NCBI RefSeq assembly: GCF_014529535.1
Contig: NC_050738.1
Span: forward strand, 3,790,588 to 3,854,587
Direction of reading: 5' to 3'
Source: Bradysia coprophila
Lineage: Eukaryota; Arthropoda; Insecta; Diptera; Sciaridae
Length of the DNA: 64,000 nucleotides
Position numbers and translations under genes: made by a program. Below, one piece after another: positions 12,266 to 23,450 of the stretch (within the stretch, counting starts at the first letter, position 1; every line of letters starts with the position of its first letter). The notes beneath the pieces were generated by a model. The model saw only the letters and a list, made by a program, of their open reading frames with translations. It made no database searches and had not been told where the DNA came from.

Positions 12266-12579
12266 ATTGATTACAAATCGAAGTCGTTTGACGTCATTCG
12301 TAGAGGTGAATAAGCGGGACTTTTCTTTCAGGCGTTCGGCGATTTACAAATTGCCTTCAACGAGCTACTTCGGAGATTTTTTTGCAAGACTTCCAACCTG
12401 TTCTTGGTTCGATGTTTCAATATTCAATTTTACTTCTTCTACTCCCAAAGTTTGCATTCAGTCACATCAATAGCGAACATTCAGTTGGAGAATTCTCTGC
12501 GGTAGCACGAGTTTGCACGAGTTTTGATCGAACGAACAGTAGAAATGCTTATCCATCTTAAACGATGTGAGAACAATGT

Positions 12580-12585
12580 TTTATT
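12580..12585 (-). terminator. polyadenylation signal of the H2A variant gene
   Basis: The minus strand reads AATAAA about 120 nt past the H2A stop. I saw no conserved histone 3' stem-loop, so this gene probably makes a polyadenylated mRNA, as replacement histone variants do. Confidence 0.6.
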
Positions 12586-12704
12586 GAAATTTTAAATTTA
12601 CATTTTGATAACGATAACAATAACAATTCACGTAAAACCTAACCGGCCATGCACTGCACTTCTTATGACAAATGGAAAAAAAGGAAACAAAATTTACGAC
12701 ACAA

Positions 12705-13199
12705 CTAGTATTGCTGGCTCGTAGCATCCAGCTCGGCTGAATCGTGATTTTTTTCGGATCTCGTTTTCAACAAGACTGGATTAATATTCGGCATCACACC
12801 CGCTTCGGGAATTTGCACGTCCTTCAGCAATTCCTTCAACTCGGCATCATTTTCAATGGCCAGCATTATATGCCGCGGAGTAATGCGAATTCTCTTGTTT
12901 TGTTGGGCAGCATTTCCCGCCAGTTCGAGAACTTCAGCACAAAGGTACTCTAAAACACTGGTCAAACAAACGGCACTGCTACTGCTGATCCGCTTTGCAT
13001 AATTACCTTTGCGAAGATTACGTTCGATTCTACCGATGGACATAATACATCCGGCCTTTTGTGATTTAGTTGCTGAAATCAACGAAAACCACGTTTAAAA
13101 AAATCTCTACTGTGGCCGTCACGACACAAAACGACCAAAACAAACTTGTTGGAATTTTGAACTTCTCAACTTACTGCGTGGACGTGATGTGCTTTCCAT
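12705..13199 (-). CDS. divergent histone H2A variant with H2A.X-like SQ tail
   Basis: Two exons on the minus strand: 13175-13199 and 12705-13072, giving 131 codons (130 aa). The histone fold is clear: RKGNYAKR (29-36), [17 protein letters not shown] (48-64), [20 protein letters not shown] (71-90) and MPNINPVLL (102-110). The C-terminus ends in SQQY (127-130), the SQ-x-aromatic form of the H2A.X phosphorylation motif. The body follows canonical H2A (NPVLL, RKGNYA) rather than H2A.Z. Several normally fixed positions are changed: the GLQFPVGR segment reads CIMSIGR, the loop after RKGNYA is [11 protein letters not shown], and NDEEL of the acidic patch is NDAEL. One intron and a poly(A) signal argue for a replication-independent variant. 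It is probably nuclear and nucleosomal, and the SQ tail suggests damage signalling. I am confident of the family and less sure of the role. Confidence 0.9.
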
Positions 13200-13322
13200 T
13201 TTTATAGAAATATTGAAACTGACAAAAATTCGTTATTACGCCAAAATTACAGAAGAGTTCAGAATTCTTCAACAAAAATTAACCATGCGGACTGGTGTAC
13301 ACTGTCACACTAAATGCTGAAT

Positions 13323-13410
13323 TCAGTTTGTTGTCAGCAACATATTTTGCGAACGGCTGAAATGCGATGATTTCGTAAAGGCGCAATATATGTTGCTGAC
13401 AACAAACTGA
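13323..13410. repeat. 88-bp inverted repeat (MITE-like hairpin)
   Basis: The left arm 'tcagtttgttgtcagcaaca' (from 13323) faces the right arm 'tgttgctgacaacaaactga' (ending 13410). About 29 bp pair, with a 29-nt loop. It lies about 125 bp upstream of the H2A start codon. Confidence 0.75.
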
Positions 13411-14020
13411 GGCTCTCGTCAAAGTATTTTTTTTGTCGTTGATGATCAATTTAACTTCCACAGCTCCGATGGTATTTCTTTTGCCATCAGTTTATCGAGG
13501 AGCTATCAATCAAATAGTCTTATGAGTATCCAACTCGTTACACTTGAGAGGTGGTCACCTATTTCTCTTTTTTTTTTTTAAATCCAATACAGTGCACACA
13601 TAAGGCTTAATTTCCACTTACACAGAACCACTTGGTTTTGCCTCTGTTTAGCTGCTGAATCAAGCTTTTTTTCTATTGTTTAAAGTGTAAACGGAGTGCT
13701 TTTTTCGTAACTGTTAATCGAGACTAAGACAACGATAAAAGGATGGAATAATTCCACCCCTAAAAGAACTGTTCCGGATCTTTTAAATCCAATGCATACG
13801 TAAGACAAGGATGGAATATTTCCGTGAAATTTCCGAATGTACACTATGACACACAGTCTACGACCATTTTGACATCGAGTGCGAGGTGCTTTACTAGATA
13901 TGTAATTGTAGCAAGAGTTAGAGTTTGTACCGAGATTCATACAACGTTTTATGCAACAGATCAGCTTAAGTTCGCAGTTTACAAACATGATGCTGAGTTG
14001 AATAATAGTACATTACTGCT

Positions 14021-14100
14021 ATAAGGCTGTATATAAGAGACGTGTACGTATACGAGCGCTTGCGCAAGTATTAGTACGAGTCTCTTATATACAGCCTTAT
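14021..14100. repeat. 80-bp hairpin with perfect 21-bp arms
   Basis: Arm 14021-14041 (ataaggctgtatataagaga, then c) is exactly complementary to arm 14080-14100 (g, then tctcttatatacagccttat). The 38-nt centre is itself partly self-complementary (gcgcttgcgc, gtac/gtac). Confidence 0.85.
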
Positions 14101-15046
14101 ATTAGTGAGGTATTTTATCGCAGTATGCAAACACCACTTTTTCTAGTGATATAATTTTATTGCAAAACCTTTAGCTCTCTAAGGTAAATTTGTTTACTCT
14201 TATGTACGTCGTGTATATAGCACACAATACACACACACCGTGTGCGATAAATGTAATTCTCGACAATTTTGAACTATTTTTTAGGGTTTGTGTGTTCCAT
14301 AATTGATCGATTACGATCAGGCTCACGTATCATACGTGACATATGTAACTTTGAGTGTTATCATAAAATCGCATAAAATGTACCAATTTTTCACATGTGA
14401 GGCGGCAGCAACGCCATCTGTTATCATTTCTCTTCTCATTTAGAAAATTACGAAATTTTCAATTTTACACTGTTTTAAGGTATTTTATCTCGCTCGCGCC
14501 GTGTTGTGACGTCACTGACCTAGCAGGATAAATACGAACTTATTGACAAGTGAGACTATTGCTGCCTTGTTTTCGCTCATACGATAATATAAGATTAGCG
14601 ATACATGAGACGGACAATCGAGACTTTCCGGTCGAAATTATTAGCGTCTAAAAAAAGTGATCATGGTCGACAGCTGCCAAATAGAGTACTATTTTGTATG
14701 AAATGGATTTTTACAGTGTTTTATAGTTGGGTTTTCATTGATGAATTGACGAGGTTAAGATTCGAAGATATGGATTTGACTGACTAAATTTAGACTAAAC
14801 GTATTTCAGAGGATTTTGATGTAAGACACTGACTTTCAGACAAGGACTAAATGTAAACTTTCGTAGCGAGCATTTGGACCATTTGCATAACATTAGAGTT
14901 GAAAGCTTTCAGTTTCAGTTTTTTAACGCGGCAGCTGGTAATCTTATCGGACTAGAGATATGCGTATTTCACAAGGAATTGATAACTAAGAGCATGGGCT
15001 TAATCTCGTGTCTGCCGCTAATAACATAATAATCATCTTCATCATA

Positions 15047-15215
15047 GCTCTGCACCCAGCATGAACACTGAATTCATCAAGTAACAAGTTTGGAGGCTTT
15101 GGCGATGAATATCGCTGAGGATATTGTTTATCTTTAAAATAACTTGTAACGTCATCAGTCTCTGAATACTATCTATGTTCATGCTTCATGCTAGGAGCAG
15201 TGCTGTGTCTTCATA
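15047..15215. mobile_element. short TIR element, family C copy 1
   Basis: The left end 'agctctgcacccagcatgaa' and the right end 'tgctaggagcagtgctgtg' are inverted relatives. The same ends, and the inner 'ggaggcttt...cgatga' and 'catcag.ctc.gaata', recur at 18123-18335. The segment has no coding capacity. A partial relative lies at about 16817-16890 ('cacagcactgtagcagagct'). Confidence 0.6.
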
Positions 15216-15240
15216 AAAAGTAATCCATTTTTTTCATATT

Positions 15241-15246
15241 TTTATT
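15241..15246 (-). terminator. polyadenylation signal of the BTB gene
   Basis: AATAAA on the minus strand begins 8 nt after the TAA stop, implying a 3' UTR of only a few tens of nucleotides. Confidence 0.65.
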
Positions 15247-15253
15247 CGAATAC

Positions 15254-16570
15254 TTATTTCAAGTTGTACAACAGCTTGGTGACGTAATCGTCAAAGTTAA
15301 CGTAATCGAAGACGAAAGTAACGTTGTCTGAACTAACTTTTGTGGCCAGCTTATAGCCGGTGGACATTTTTAAGTTCTTAAAATCGAACAAAATCTGGCA
15401 CACAATATTGCGTTCGACATCAACAGGCTCATCAAATGTAATTGTCGTTTCATTCTTTTGTTTCTTCTGTTTGGATGATGTTTTTATATGATGATTTCTA
15501 CCATTCAGAGTTAAAAGAAGCACATAGAAACCCTCGTAATCACAACAGCCAACAGTAAATCCTTCCAAGCGAATTGAATGATTACAAGTGAATGACAGAA
15601 TTGCTCCCATGACGTACTCTGTGCAACTATTATCTGGTTTATAAGAAATGACTCGATTACATACCACACACGCTGCTGATGTCTTTGCTAAATTCGTTGT
15701 AGACCGATTTCGTGGCGTTTGATTGAATTTTTCTGATTTGAAATCTTTAAGCTGACCGATCATGTAAAAAATTTCGTTGGTTTCGTCTTGACTAAAAAGA
15801 CCCCCGTACGACCTTTGACGAATGACGAATTCCTCGATCGTCATCGATCCAAAACGTATTTGATTGATGGCATCATCCAACTCATGACGCAAATTTTCCG
15901 CATCGTCTGGATCAACATTTCTCCGCTTGCATGCAGCCTTAGCCCATTCTATGCAGGCATCAAAAGCTTCTGTTTCTCTGCAGTTCAACGTATCTAGTTT
16001 TAGTATGGTCAGAAGCAAATCACGATCACAATTGATGATAAAATCTTCAGACTTAAGTACTTTCACCGTGTCCTTTTCGATGAGCGATTCGCATAAATTC
16101 TTCAATACATCGATATCATACAAAACAGCCAAACGATAACCCAGGAACATATTGTCCAACGGTGTAATTTCGATGAGAAAATCGACACATAATTGGACAA
16201 ACTGATTGACAAGCGACTGTTTCGCTAAGTCCAAAACACCTTCGATATCTTCAACGGTCAGCACAATTTCGTCTAAGTAAAAGAACTCGATAAACTTTCT
16301 AAAAGCAGATGCCGATGTTCCAACTACTTCCACATCGGATTTGTCAGGCTGAGAACCATAGAATTGAGTTTTGTATTTAGAACTGATTGCAGCCAATACA
16401 CACCGATGGGCACGAATACGATCAGATCCAATGATAAAACAAACATCACCCGTCTCGTCTTTATCCTCATAAAGTTGTTTCAGTGATTCGATCGCGATTG
16501 GGTTCGGTCGTGCTCTTGAGACCATCGCATTAGTGTCAGATGGTAACACGGTTCCATTGTTTGCACTCAT
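15254..16570 (-). CDS. BTB/POZ and BACK domain protein (BTBD1/2/3/6-like)
   Basis: A single uninterrupted exon encodes 438 aa. The BTB domain spans about residues 28-130 (DVCFIIGSDRIRAHRCVLAA, then VVGTSASAFRKFIEFFY and VLDLAKQSLV). The BACK domain follows at about 135-255 (FLGYRLAVLYDIDVLKNLCE, AFDACIEWAKAACKR, INQIRFGSMTIEEFV). The C-terminal ~150 residues (CNHSIRLEGFTVGCC, then ETTITFDEPVDVERNIVCQI) look like the PHR-type beta domain of BTBD proteins. Such proteins usually act as substrate adaptors for cullin-3 ubiquitin ligases. The coding region has no intron, unlike its neighbours, so it may have arisen as a retrocopy that kept an intact frame. The ATG chosen opens the frame and precedes the BTB domain by a normal-length leader. 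The exact orthologue is not assignable from reading alone. Confidence 0.85.
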   Translation of the reverse strand: MSANNGTVLPSDTNAMVSRARPNPIAIESLKQLYEDKDETGDVCFIIGSDRIRAHRCVLAAISSKYKTQFYGSQPDKSDVEVVGTSASAFRKFIEFFYLDEIVLTVEDIEGVLDLAKQSLVNQFVQLCVDFLIEITPLDNMFLGYRLAVLYDIDVLKNLCESLIEKDTVKVLKSEDFIINCDRDLLLTILKLDTLNCRETEAFDACIEWAKAACKRRNVDPDDAENLRHELDDAINQIRFGSMTIEEFVIRQRSYGGLFSQDETNEIFYMIGQLKDFKSEKFNQTPRNRSTTNLAKTSAACVVCNRVISYKPDNSCTEYVMGAILSFTCNHSIRLEGFTVGCCDYEGFYVLLLTLNGRNHHIKTSSKQKKQKNETTITFDEPVDVERNIVCQILFDFKNLKMSTGYKLATKVSSDNVTFVFDYVNFDDYVTKLLYNLK

Positions 16571-18122
16571 TTTATCACTTTGTATTGTGCAAATAAAACT
16601 TAATTAACATCATTCAAATAAACTCTAAATGAATTCGCTTTGATCAAACTGTCAATTAATTATTAGAAAACAGCTGATCTGTGACACGGCGAGGTGGCGA
16701 AGTTTAAACATTTAAATACTATTCTTACAACTTAGTACGTCACTTGTAGCAATAGTCATTTAAACTGTTTCCTCTAAAGAAATAATTTTGAATGATTTGC
16801 TGACTATTCCCTTGATCACAGCACTGTAGCAGAGCTGTGCCTTGATCTATATTTGTATCAGAATATTATTCGTTCATAGCATGAATCTCTTGTTCTGTAA
16901 CGATATTGTGCTGCTTTGAACATCATGCTTTCATTCCTCTTCCAGCACTTTAGCCGAGATTTAAGTTGGCTACATCTTTGCCCATGTCTGCAACATATTT
17001 CACATTCTTAAGATGTTTTAAAGTAGGTGTCTTAGTGAACGAAATTCATGTTAACCCAAATGAAGTAATAGATTCTAAAATATTTTTTTCCGTCCGTGAA
17101 AGACATCGATATAAGAAGTTTAATAAATTCCGTCCAGATCCATTCGTTCACCTTTATAATTAAAATTTTCCATTAAAGTAGAAAATAAAACAATAAATTT
17201 TGAAATGTCCACTCTATCTGACATTCGTGTCTACTAAGTATCTCTTCCTTGGGCTATATCTCAATATAAGTTATGTATTTTGCCAACACCAATTCGTAAC
17301 GCTAAGGCATAACTAACTATATACAATATGACTATCATGACTGCTACCCATATGCGCTACAATAAAATATAAATTTCTCATCCAGAAAATCCAGACGAGA
17401 TAAATTTATTGCAATGCATAGAATGTGTAGGCATGGGGAACAAAGTGTATAATATTTTTGTGAAGCTCTTTTATTGTTAGTACATAACGTACAGTGAGGT
17501 GGGCAAAGAACGAATATCTTTTTTTCTTCCCAACATTCCAACTCTTAGTTAATTTCAAAATTAAATTACACTTGGTGGGTGAGAGGTCGGTGTAACAGCA
17601 GTGTAGTGGTAGGGCGGCCTTTTTCCCTGTTCGTTTTATCGTAGAATATTCACTCGTTTCAATGTGAAAAATGTGAGAAAACCAGAAATGACCTACTTTG
17701 CATTCTGTTTAAAGACTGTGCCGATAGATATATGCGATGTGTAAAACAATATCAAAATGTTTGTTAAAAACGGACGAAGTAGAAGATTTTTTATCAATCT
17801 GATGTTACGTTCAGTTGAAGATGGAGATTTTAACTTTTCCTTCAAGTAACCTAACGATTTTGAACTTCCACATTAAAATACGAAAGAAATAAATTCCTAG
17901 ATTTGTGTACCGTTTCTTAGTTCTTATGCTTACAGTCACGCGATCTTACATTACGTGAAACGTTTTGTCGTTGTGATAAACTTCATCAATGTAGCTTTCT
18001 CAACAACAGTGTAGTAAGTCATCGCCTATTAAGGAATTTTCATAATTTTCAAGAATTTAAGGACTAGAGAATGAGACATTTTTTAAGAAAATTAATCTTT
18101 CACAGACGACAAGCACCTCACC

Positions 18123-18335
18123 ACAGCACTGCTCCTAGCATGAACACTGAATAGACAAGTGTCAAATGTGGAGGCTTTAGTGATAAGAGCTACCGCTTAC
18201 GATTGTTTGTATTGTATGTTTTAACTCACACATCGAAGTCATCTATCTATCTATACAAAAGAAACGCAGTGCCTACTGAGATTTCATCAGCCTCCGAATA
18301 TTTTTTATGTTCATGCTAGTAGCAGGGCTGTGACC
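18123..18335. mobile_element. short TIR element, family C copy 2
   Basis: The left end is 'cacagcactgctcctagc' followed by 'atgaaca'; the right end is 'tgttcatgctagtagcaggg' followed by 'ctgtg'. The two are inverted repeats of about 25 bp with few mismatches, and the interior matches 15047-15215 in places. A 'tctatctatctata' stretch lies inside. Confidence 0.65.
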
Positions 18336-19378
18336 TCACCCGTTTAGCTGCAAATCATTTACTTCTTCTTAGTTTGTACTTAGATTCAACAGATTGATAC
18401 TGGGAGAGAAAAGTTAAATTCGACATGTTTTCTAAAGTAAGAGTTGTTGTGGTTTCCAATTGATTCCACAAGAACTTCGAACAAATGAAAATCTAGCTAC
18501 CAAAACAGAAAGAATGTTCAAAATCTTTTACTTCATTTGTTTTACCATATACTTTGCTATTACACCATAGCAAAGGTTGTAGCTTAAACCTTTGAACATA
18601 ACTCTGCCAATCGCACCCATTTATTCGACTCAGTTCAATCGGAAAAGGAAAAACTCCAAATTAAAATCGAAAAAAAATTCCTCCTTTTATTATGACTCTG
18701 TTATGGAAATAATTCGAGCAATCAATTATTCTAAATTAAACTCGTAACTTCACAATAAATTCGATTCGTTAAACCCCATTGCTTTGCCAGTCAGCAGCAA
18801 TGCCATCGCAAGCGAGTATAATTCCCGTAGATAACCATAGCTCCTATAACAAAGTTTCCATATTATAATACGAATACTAAATACAATTTTACATCAAACC
18901 AAAACCACCTCCGCTGTGTGTATCTCTCTGTTATAGTATAGAAAATACCCTCCCAAATAATTCTCGTGTGCCGAATAATTCAGATAAATGGAACATCCGT
19001 ACATCCGTACATAAGCTGGTATGCAAATTGGATCATAACACCCTAACCATTTTGGAAAATTTTGAAACTTTTGAGTACAACAGAGAGTGTGTGTAGTGTA
19101 GGATTCAATCCCGGTATTGTATGCGTGGATGTACAATTATACTACACCCAAAACGAAACACGTATGCTTTTATGGACATAAAATGCCAAACAGATATAGA
19201 TGCCGTTCGTGTGAGCACATGGAGAAATATAAGTGACTGGATGTTGAGCGTAAATATTTCAGTAAGTGGGCACCCAAATGGACGTCAAAAGTTCGGTAGC
19301 CCGTGAAATGAAGCTTATGGCTGTAAATGTATTACATACATCGAATCCATTCATTTATGCGTATGACTGTTGTTTCAG

Positions 19379-19432
19379 TGGATGATGAGGTTGAGGATGA
19401 GGAGGATTTACCAGAAATGGAAAATATCCAAA
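19379..19432 (+). other. candidate short coding exon, acidic
   Basis: A pyrimidine-containing acceptor (tgttgtttcag) is followed by 54 nt open in the frame DDEVEDEEDLPEMENIQ and then a GTTAGT donor. The length is a multiple of three and the phases match (1 to 1), as for a cassette exon. The gene is not known, and the support is only splice context plus an acidic open frame. Confidence 0.2.
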
Positions 19433-19929
19433 GTTAGTGCGTTGCGGCACATCATATATACATATTTTATATTCCGAACATTAAAATACGATTCGTGACC
19501 ATTGTATTCGAGATTACATGGAACATTGGAACTCAGATCCGGACGAAATTAAAATATTTGTTTTGTCCGAAAACATTTTTGGAAATGTTGTGATTCTACT
19601 AGAAAATGTTCAAAGGCCTATATTCCCAATGATTTGGTTACACAGCAGATGCAGTCAGTTTGTTTAAAATTCGATGCGACATTGTGTTGATAATGGCTAA
19701 ACAACGTCAATATTATCACTGCATAAAATTCAATCTGAAAAATTGATTTCGCTTAAAGTTTATAGTTCACCGAGGATTCATTTTAGTTTGCAAGCAAATG
19801 ATTACGATTTCAGTAGTTTAATGGTGCATTGCATTTACCAAATAGTTGACATTTTTCGTGAGCCCATAACCTGCTAAGTCTAGGGAAACTGTACTTATAG
19901 AACTACAATGATGTGTGCTTTCATCGCCA

Positions 19930-21200
19930 CTGCTGCTCTTATTGGTAATAGACTGGGTGATGCGGAAAGCAAATACCGCCGCAGTTATTCAATGGACACT
20001 CACCAAACGTCTCGAAGATATTGATTTGGTCGACGATTTATTGCTCATGGTACAGGCAGCACGAGACATGCAATAATCGTTTCCTCTACTTGTTAAATAC
20101 GCTGGACAAGTAGGACTAAAGATAAACGTGACGAAGATGATGCGAATAAATATAAACACAACATCATCATCATCAATACCCACTAGGCAATTCCTAGAGG
20201 GTGTTTTAACGTTACACAATTTTGCAACAAACCAAACCACCAATATCACAAAGCGTACAAGAAGCCTTCTACAAAATAAGAACTAAATGGGAAGATACTG
20301 AGAACCAATAATCACGTCTTGCGACGTCGCTTTGATGGAACGAGCCAACGAAGATGAGAAGCTGTTTCGACCTCCGAATATGGTGGTGGTCACAGGGCAG
20401 TATAGGACAACCCATCGTCAGTTGTTGCCACCATATTCGTTCATAAGACAGCGAATATTACCTCTTGAACCAAGTGATTACATATTCTGAAACAATTTGC
20501 TAGGTATCTAGCACGTAGGAATCAACGAAGGTGACACTTTTAACCGAGGCGTGTCTTGCCTCTACGTTACTTTGAAAAACTATTTGCTAACACAGAGTCG
20601 AAAATAACGAGGGCAGAAACACAAGGAAAAAACTCTTCAATTTCATCTAAAGGACACTCACTTCTTGCAACAACTGATTTCGCACCGTCATCTGGACCAT
20701 TCGAATTCATTTCGATGGAGAAACAGTAGGCCAAGTTGAGAACTTTTGGTATTTTGAAAGTTTCTTAGAAAAGGAGTCCTTTTAAAGGACTAACGAGAAA
20801 CTCGAAGCTGAAATTCTTCCAATCAAATTGTACCTCGGTATTACTCTACGGCTTCGAAACTTGGAAAATGGCACCGATAAATCAAGAGCAAAATACAAGT
20901 CTTCGTCAATCGATGCCTTAAAAGAATACTGAGTTTTCACTTTTGAGTTTAATACACAACCAACAAACGTCGGAAATGGAATTGGATAGGTCACACAATG
21001 CGTCGCCCTGCGGGAAGCAACGCCAAAACCGTTCCGTATTGGACTGGAAAAGGGGTAGGCCGAAAATCACCTGAAAACAAAGAGTCGTCGACAAAGCGAT
21101 GAAAGCCGAGAGAGAATGGACGGAAGTCAAGACACTCGCACCCAATACGATGACAACAATTGGTAGACTCTCTATGCTCCCTCGAGGAGGAAGATGACAG
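19930..21200 (+). mobile_element. decayed RTE-like non-LTR retrotransposon (RT 3' half)
   Basis: Broken frames on the plus strand carry reverse-transcriptase landmarks in order: VIDWVMR, then IQWTLTKRLEDIDLVDDLLL (the catalytic Y/FADD box changed to LVDD), then SVLLYGFETWKMAP, then WNWIGHTMRRPAGSNAKT, and after a frameshift KRGRPKITWKQRVVDKAMKA. This order is typical of the RT C-terminal half in RTE-type and related endonuclease-RT elements. Stops and frameshifts are frequent and the active-site box is mutated, so it is a dead copy. The ends are uncertain. Confidence 0.7.
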
Positions 21201-21264
21201 ATGATGATAGAACTACTAAAAAACGCAAAGAAACAAAACTGTAGCGTTAAGCCAAGACAGTGCA

Positions 21265-21410
21265 AAGTATTCACGCCGTGAGTGCGGTCGAAATTCAAAA
21301 TGGAAAGTGCGGAGGTTGAAATTTATTTTTCGGTTCACTTTTTCATCGAATCGTTCACTTAAAATTTAAATTTTAAGCACACTTACGGCGGGAATTTCTA
21401 ACGAGCTTTA
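21265..21410. repeat. dispersed repeat, family D copy 2
   Basis: The left end 'attcacgccgtgagtgcgg' and the right end 'gcacacttacggcgggaatt' form an approximate terminal inverted repeat. The interior matches 6220-6410. Confidence 0.5.
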
Positions 21411-23319
21411 AGCTTTTGAGAGCAAAAAAAAAGCGGTGACAGAAATTCATCGTGCCTCACTACCACCAAAGCATTTGCTACAACCTATGCAAAAAAATAT
21501 AAAAAAAAAATTATTCAGGAAAAGAGAAACGACCAACCACCGCTAATGTCGTTAGTAAGTCACTCCAATTAACAAAAGTGAAGCAAAGTTTTTCTTTACT
21601 ATTTTTAAATAAAATGTAGTCTTCGTTGTTTAAAAGCTACAAACTTAAATCGATTAACAACTAATGTCACTCCAGATAACAAACTTAACCGAAATGCGAA
21701 TGGACTCTCGTCTCTGACCCCGAATTATTGTGCAGAGAATGGAGAATGGTGCAGAGGCAAAATTTAATTTGAAAAGAATGAACCATAATGTATTATACGA
21801 TATCCCCTACGTATATCTACCGAAAATCTAAAAATAATATTTAAAGAGAACAAACGAAATATATATCGCAAAAATGTAAACTGTGAAAGGAAAAAAAAGG
21901 AGGAAGAAATATTGCTTAGTAATACATGGGATGGATGCTATGAAAACACCATCAATATAAGAGGCAAACGTATTTAACCCTCCGCTCTACGCTAACCCTA
22001 CTCCCCATTCCCCAATCCGATTTCGTGCAAATGTAATTTGTACATGTGTGACCGGTCAATATACACATTTTTCTATATTTTTCAACCATCAATATATGCG
22101 AGAAAATGTGGTGCCTTTCCCGTTGAACGAGATGGGTCCAGTGAGTGTGCGGAGGACGTTTTCCAGTGGGGTTGCAAATTCTATATAAAAGCATTTTTCT
22201 TTCTTGATATATTGCTTCGTTTTTCTCGATTTTGCCCCAAAAGAGTGTGAGCAAACACCAATCTCCGTGAAAACTGGCCGAACCATTTCCAGAGGCACAG
22301 AGTGTGTGTAGAATGAATACGAGTGTAAAGTACACTTGATTCGAGTACCTAGAAAACTATAATACATTACAATAATGTATGGATTGTTATATGGTGAAAA
22401 GTAGGGTTGGTTGGATGGTCCAGTTTAAGTATACCAAGATTTACAACGAGGATATTTGGAATACAACAAAAAAAAATTCGATATTTTGTTTGCTTAGCTT
22501 TTCTCCCCGTCTATATTTTGTACCTCCTGTGTGCTGCAATGTTTTTATTTGTAAAGCTTTTCATGCAGCACATCTACTTTTTTATATATTTTCTTTCCAT
22601 TTCGGCCGGATAACGACGAACAATCATATAAATATATCGTACAATTCGATATATTCCTTCATACACACAAAGGAAATTCTGTATGGGAATTACAGTAAAA
22701 TTCATACAGAAAAAAGAAGGGAAAATCAAATAAACTTAGCCATTGTATTTAGTGAGTCCGGTCATATATATGTAACATACGTAGTACGTATACTACAGAC
22801 ACGCTACGAGTTCCATGCTTTTATGAAAAAAGAAGTTTCGAATTCATCATTTTTATATACAAAAAAAAATATTCGAAAACACATTTTCCGAATGGTCATT
22901 CTGTGTGAGTGTCTATGTACTTACATCTATCTTTTGAGTTTTCCTTTTTTTATATTTTAATACAAATACGAAACCGCAAACCTTTATTGGTGCAAAGGTT
23001 ACGTAAAAACACCCCCGAAAAACAGAGCATCTCTTTTATGTAATATTTTGTGGTCGGGGAATATTTTCATATTTTTATATAATATAAAAGAGGGTGATCT
23101 GAAAGAAAGGCGGGACTTTGATCGTATCATAGGAAAATGTTTTATATTTTTTTAGTGGCAAAAATTAACGAATGGAGGTACTGACAGCTGAACTTTGTAG
23201 TATTTTTTATCTAGGAATAGCATTCATTTTGCGAGAGATCCATCATCAGTTGAGTCTCTTAACCAGTCACAGACGGCAAGCATATAACTTAATTTGATCG
23301 AAGATTTTCAGAGGTTGAT

Positions 23320-23430
23320 TTCCGAAATCTTTTACTTCATTTGTTTTGAACAAGCTTTTTGCTATATAAGACCTCATTAGTAAGTGGTTGTCGTTTATTT
23401 CTGCTGTCGTTGTCTATAACAACTGGACTG
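23320..23430 (+). repeat. dispersed repeat family A, copy near 23.4 kb
   Basis: It contains the family hallmarks 'aaatcttttacttcatttgt', 'tataagacctcatta' and 'gtcgtt' in the same order as the other copies. Consensus features are described under the copy at 43565-43720. Confidence 0.6.
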
Positions 23431-23450
23431 GCCTGGATTCTTTTTTTTAG

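Larger units (their letters stand above)
12245..12704. other. intergenic region between convergent Cog8 and H2A genes
   Basis: It contains the Cog8 polyadenylation signal (12260-12265, plus), the H2A polyadenylation signal (12580-12585, minus) and 3' UTR sequence. The open frame at 12267-12473 does not look coding. Confidence 0.6.
13200..15240. other. intergenic region with two strong hairpins
   Basis: No gene is supported. It includes an 88-bp inverted repeat (13323-13410) just upstream of the H2A gene, a very regular hairpin (14021-14100) and a short TIR element (about 15047-15215). Open frames at 13680-13988, 13824-14024 and 14605-14787 show no recognisable domain. Confidence 0.5.
16571..19900. 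other. start of gene-poor, AT-rich region
   Basis: No complete gene is seen. It holds a family C element (18123-18335), part of the dispersed repeat family A at about 18525-18600, and one candidate short exon (19379-19432). Other open frames are short and unremarkable. Confidence 0.5.

Noticed and set aside
22379-22960. 193-codon open frame
   Set aside because: Very rich in Phe, Ile, Tyr and Ser as expected from AT-rich noncoding DNA. No domain or splice context.
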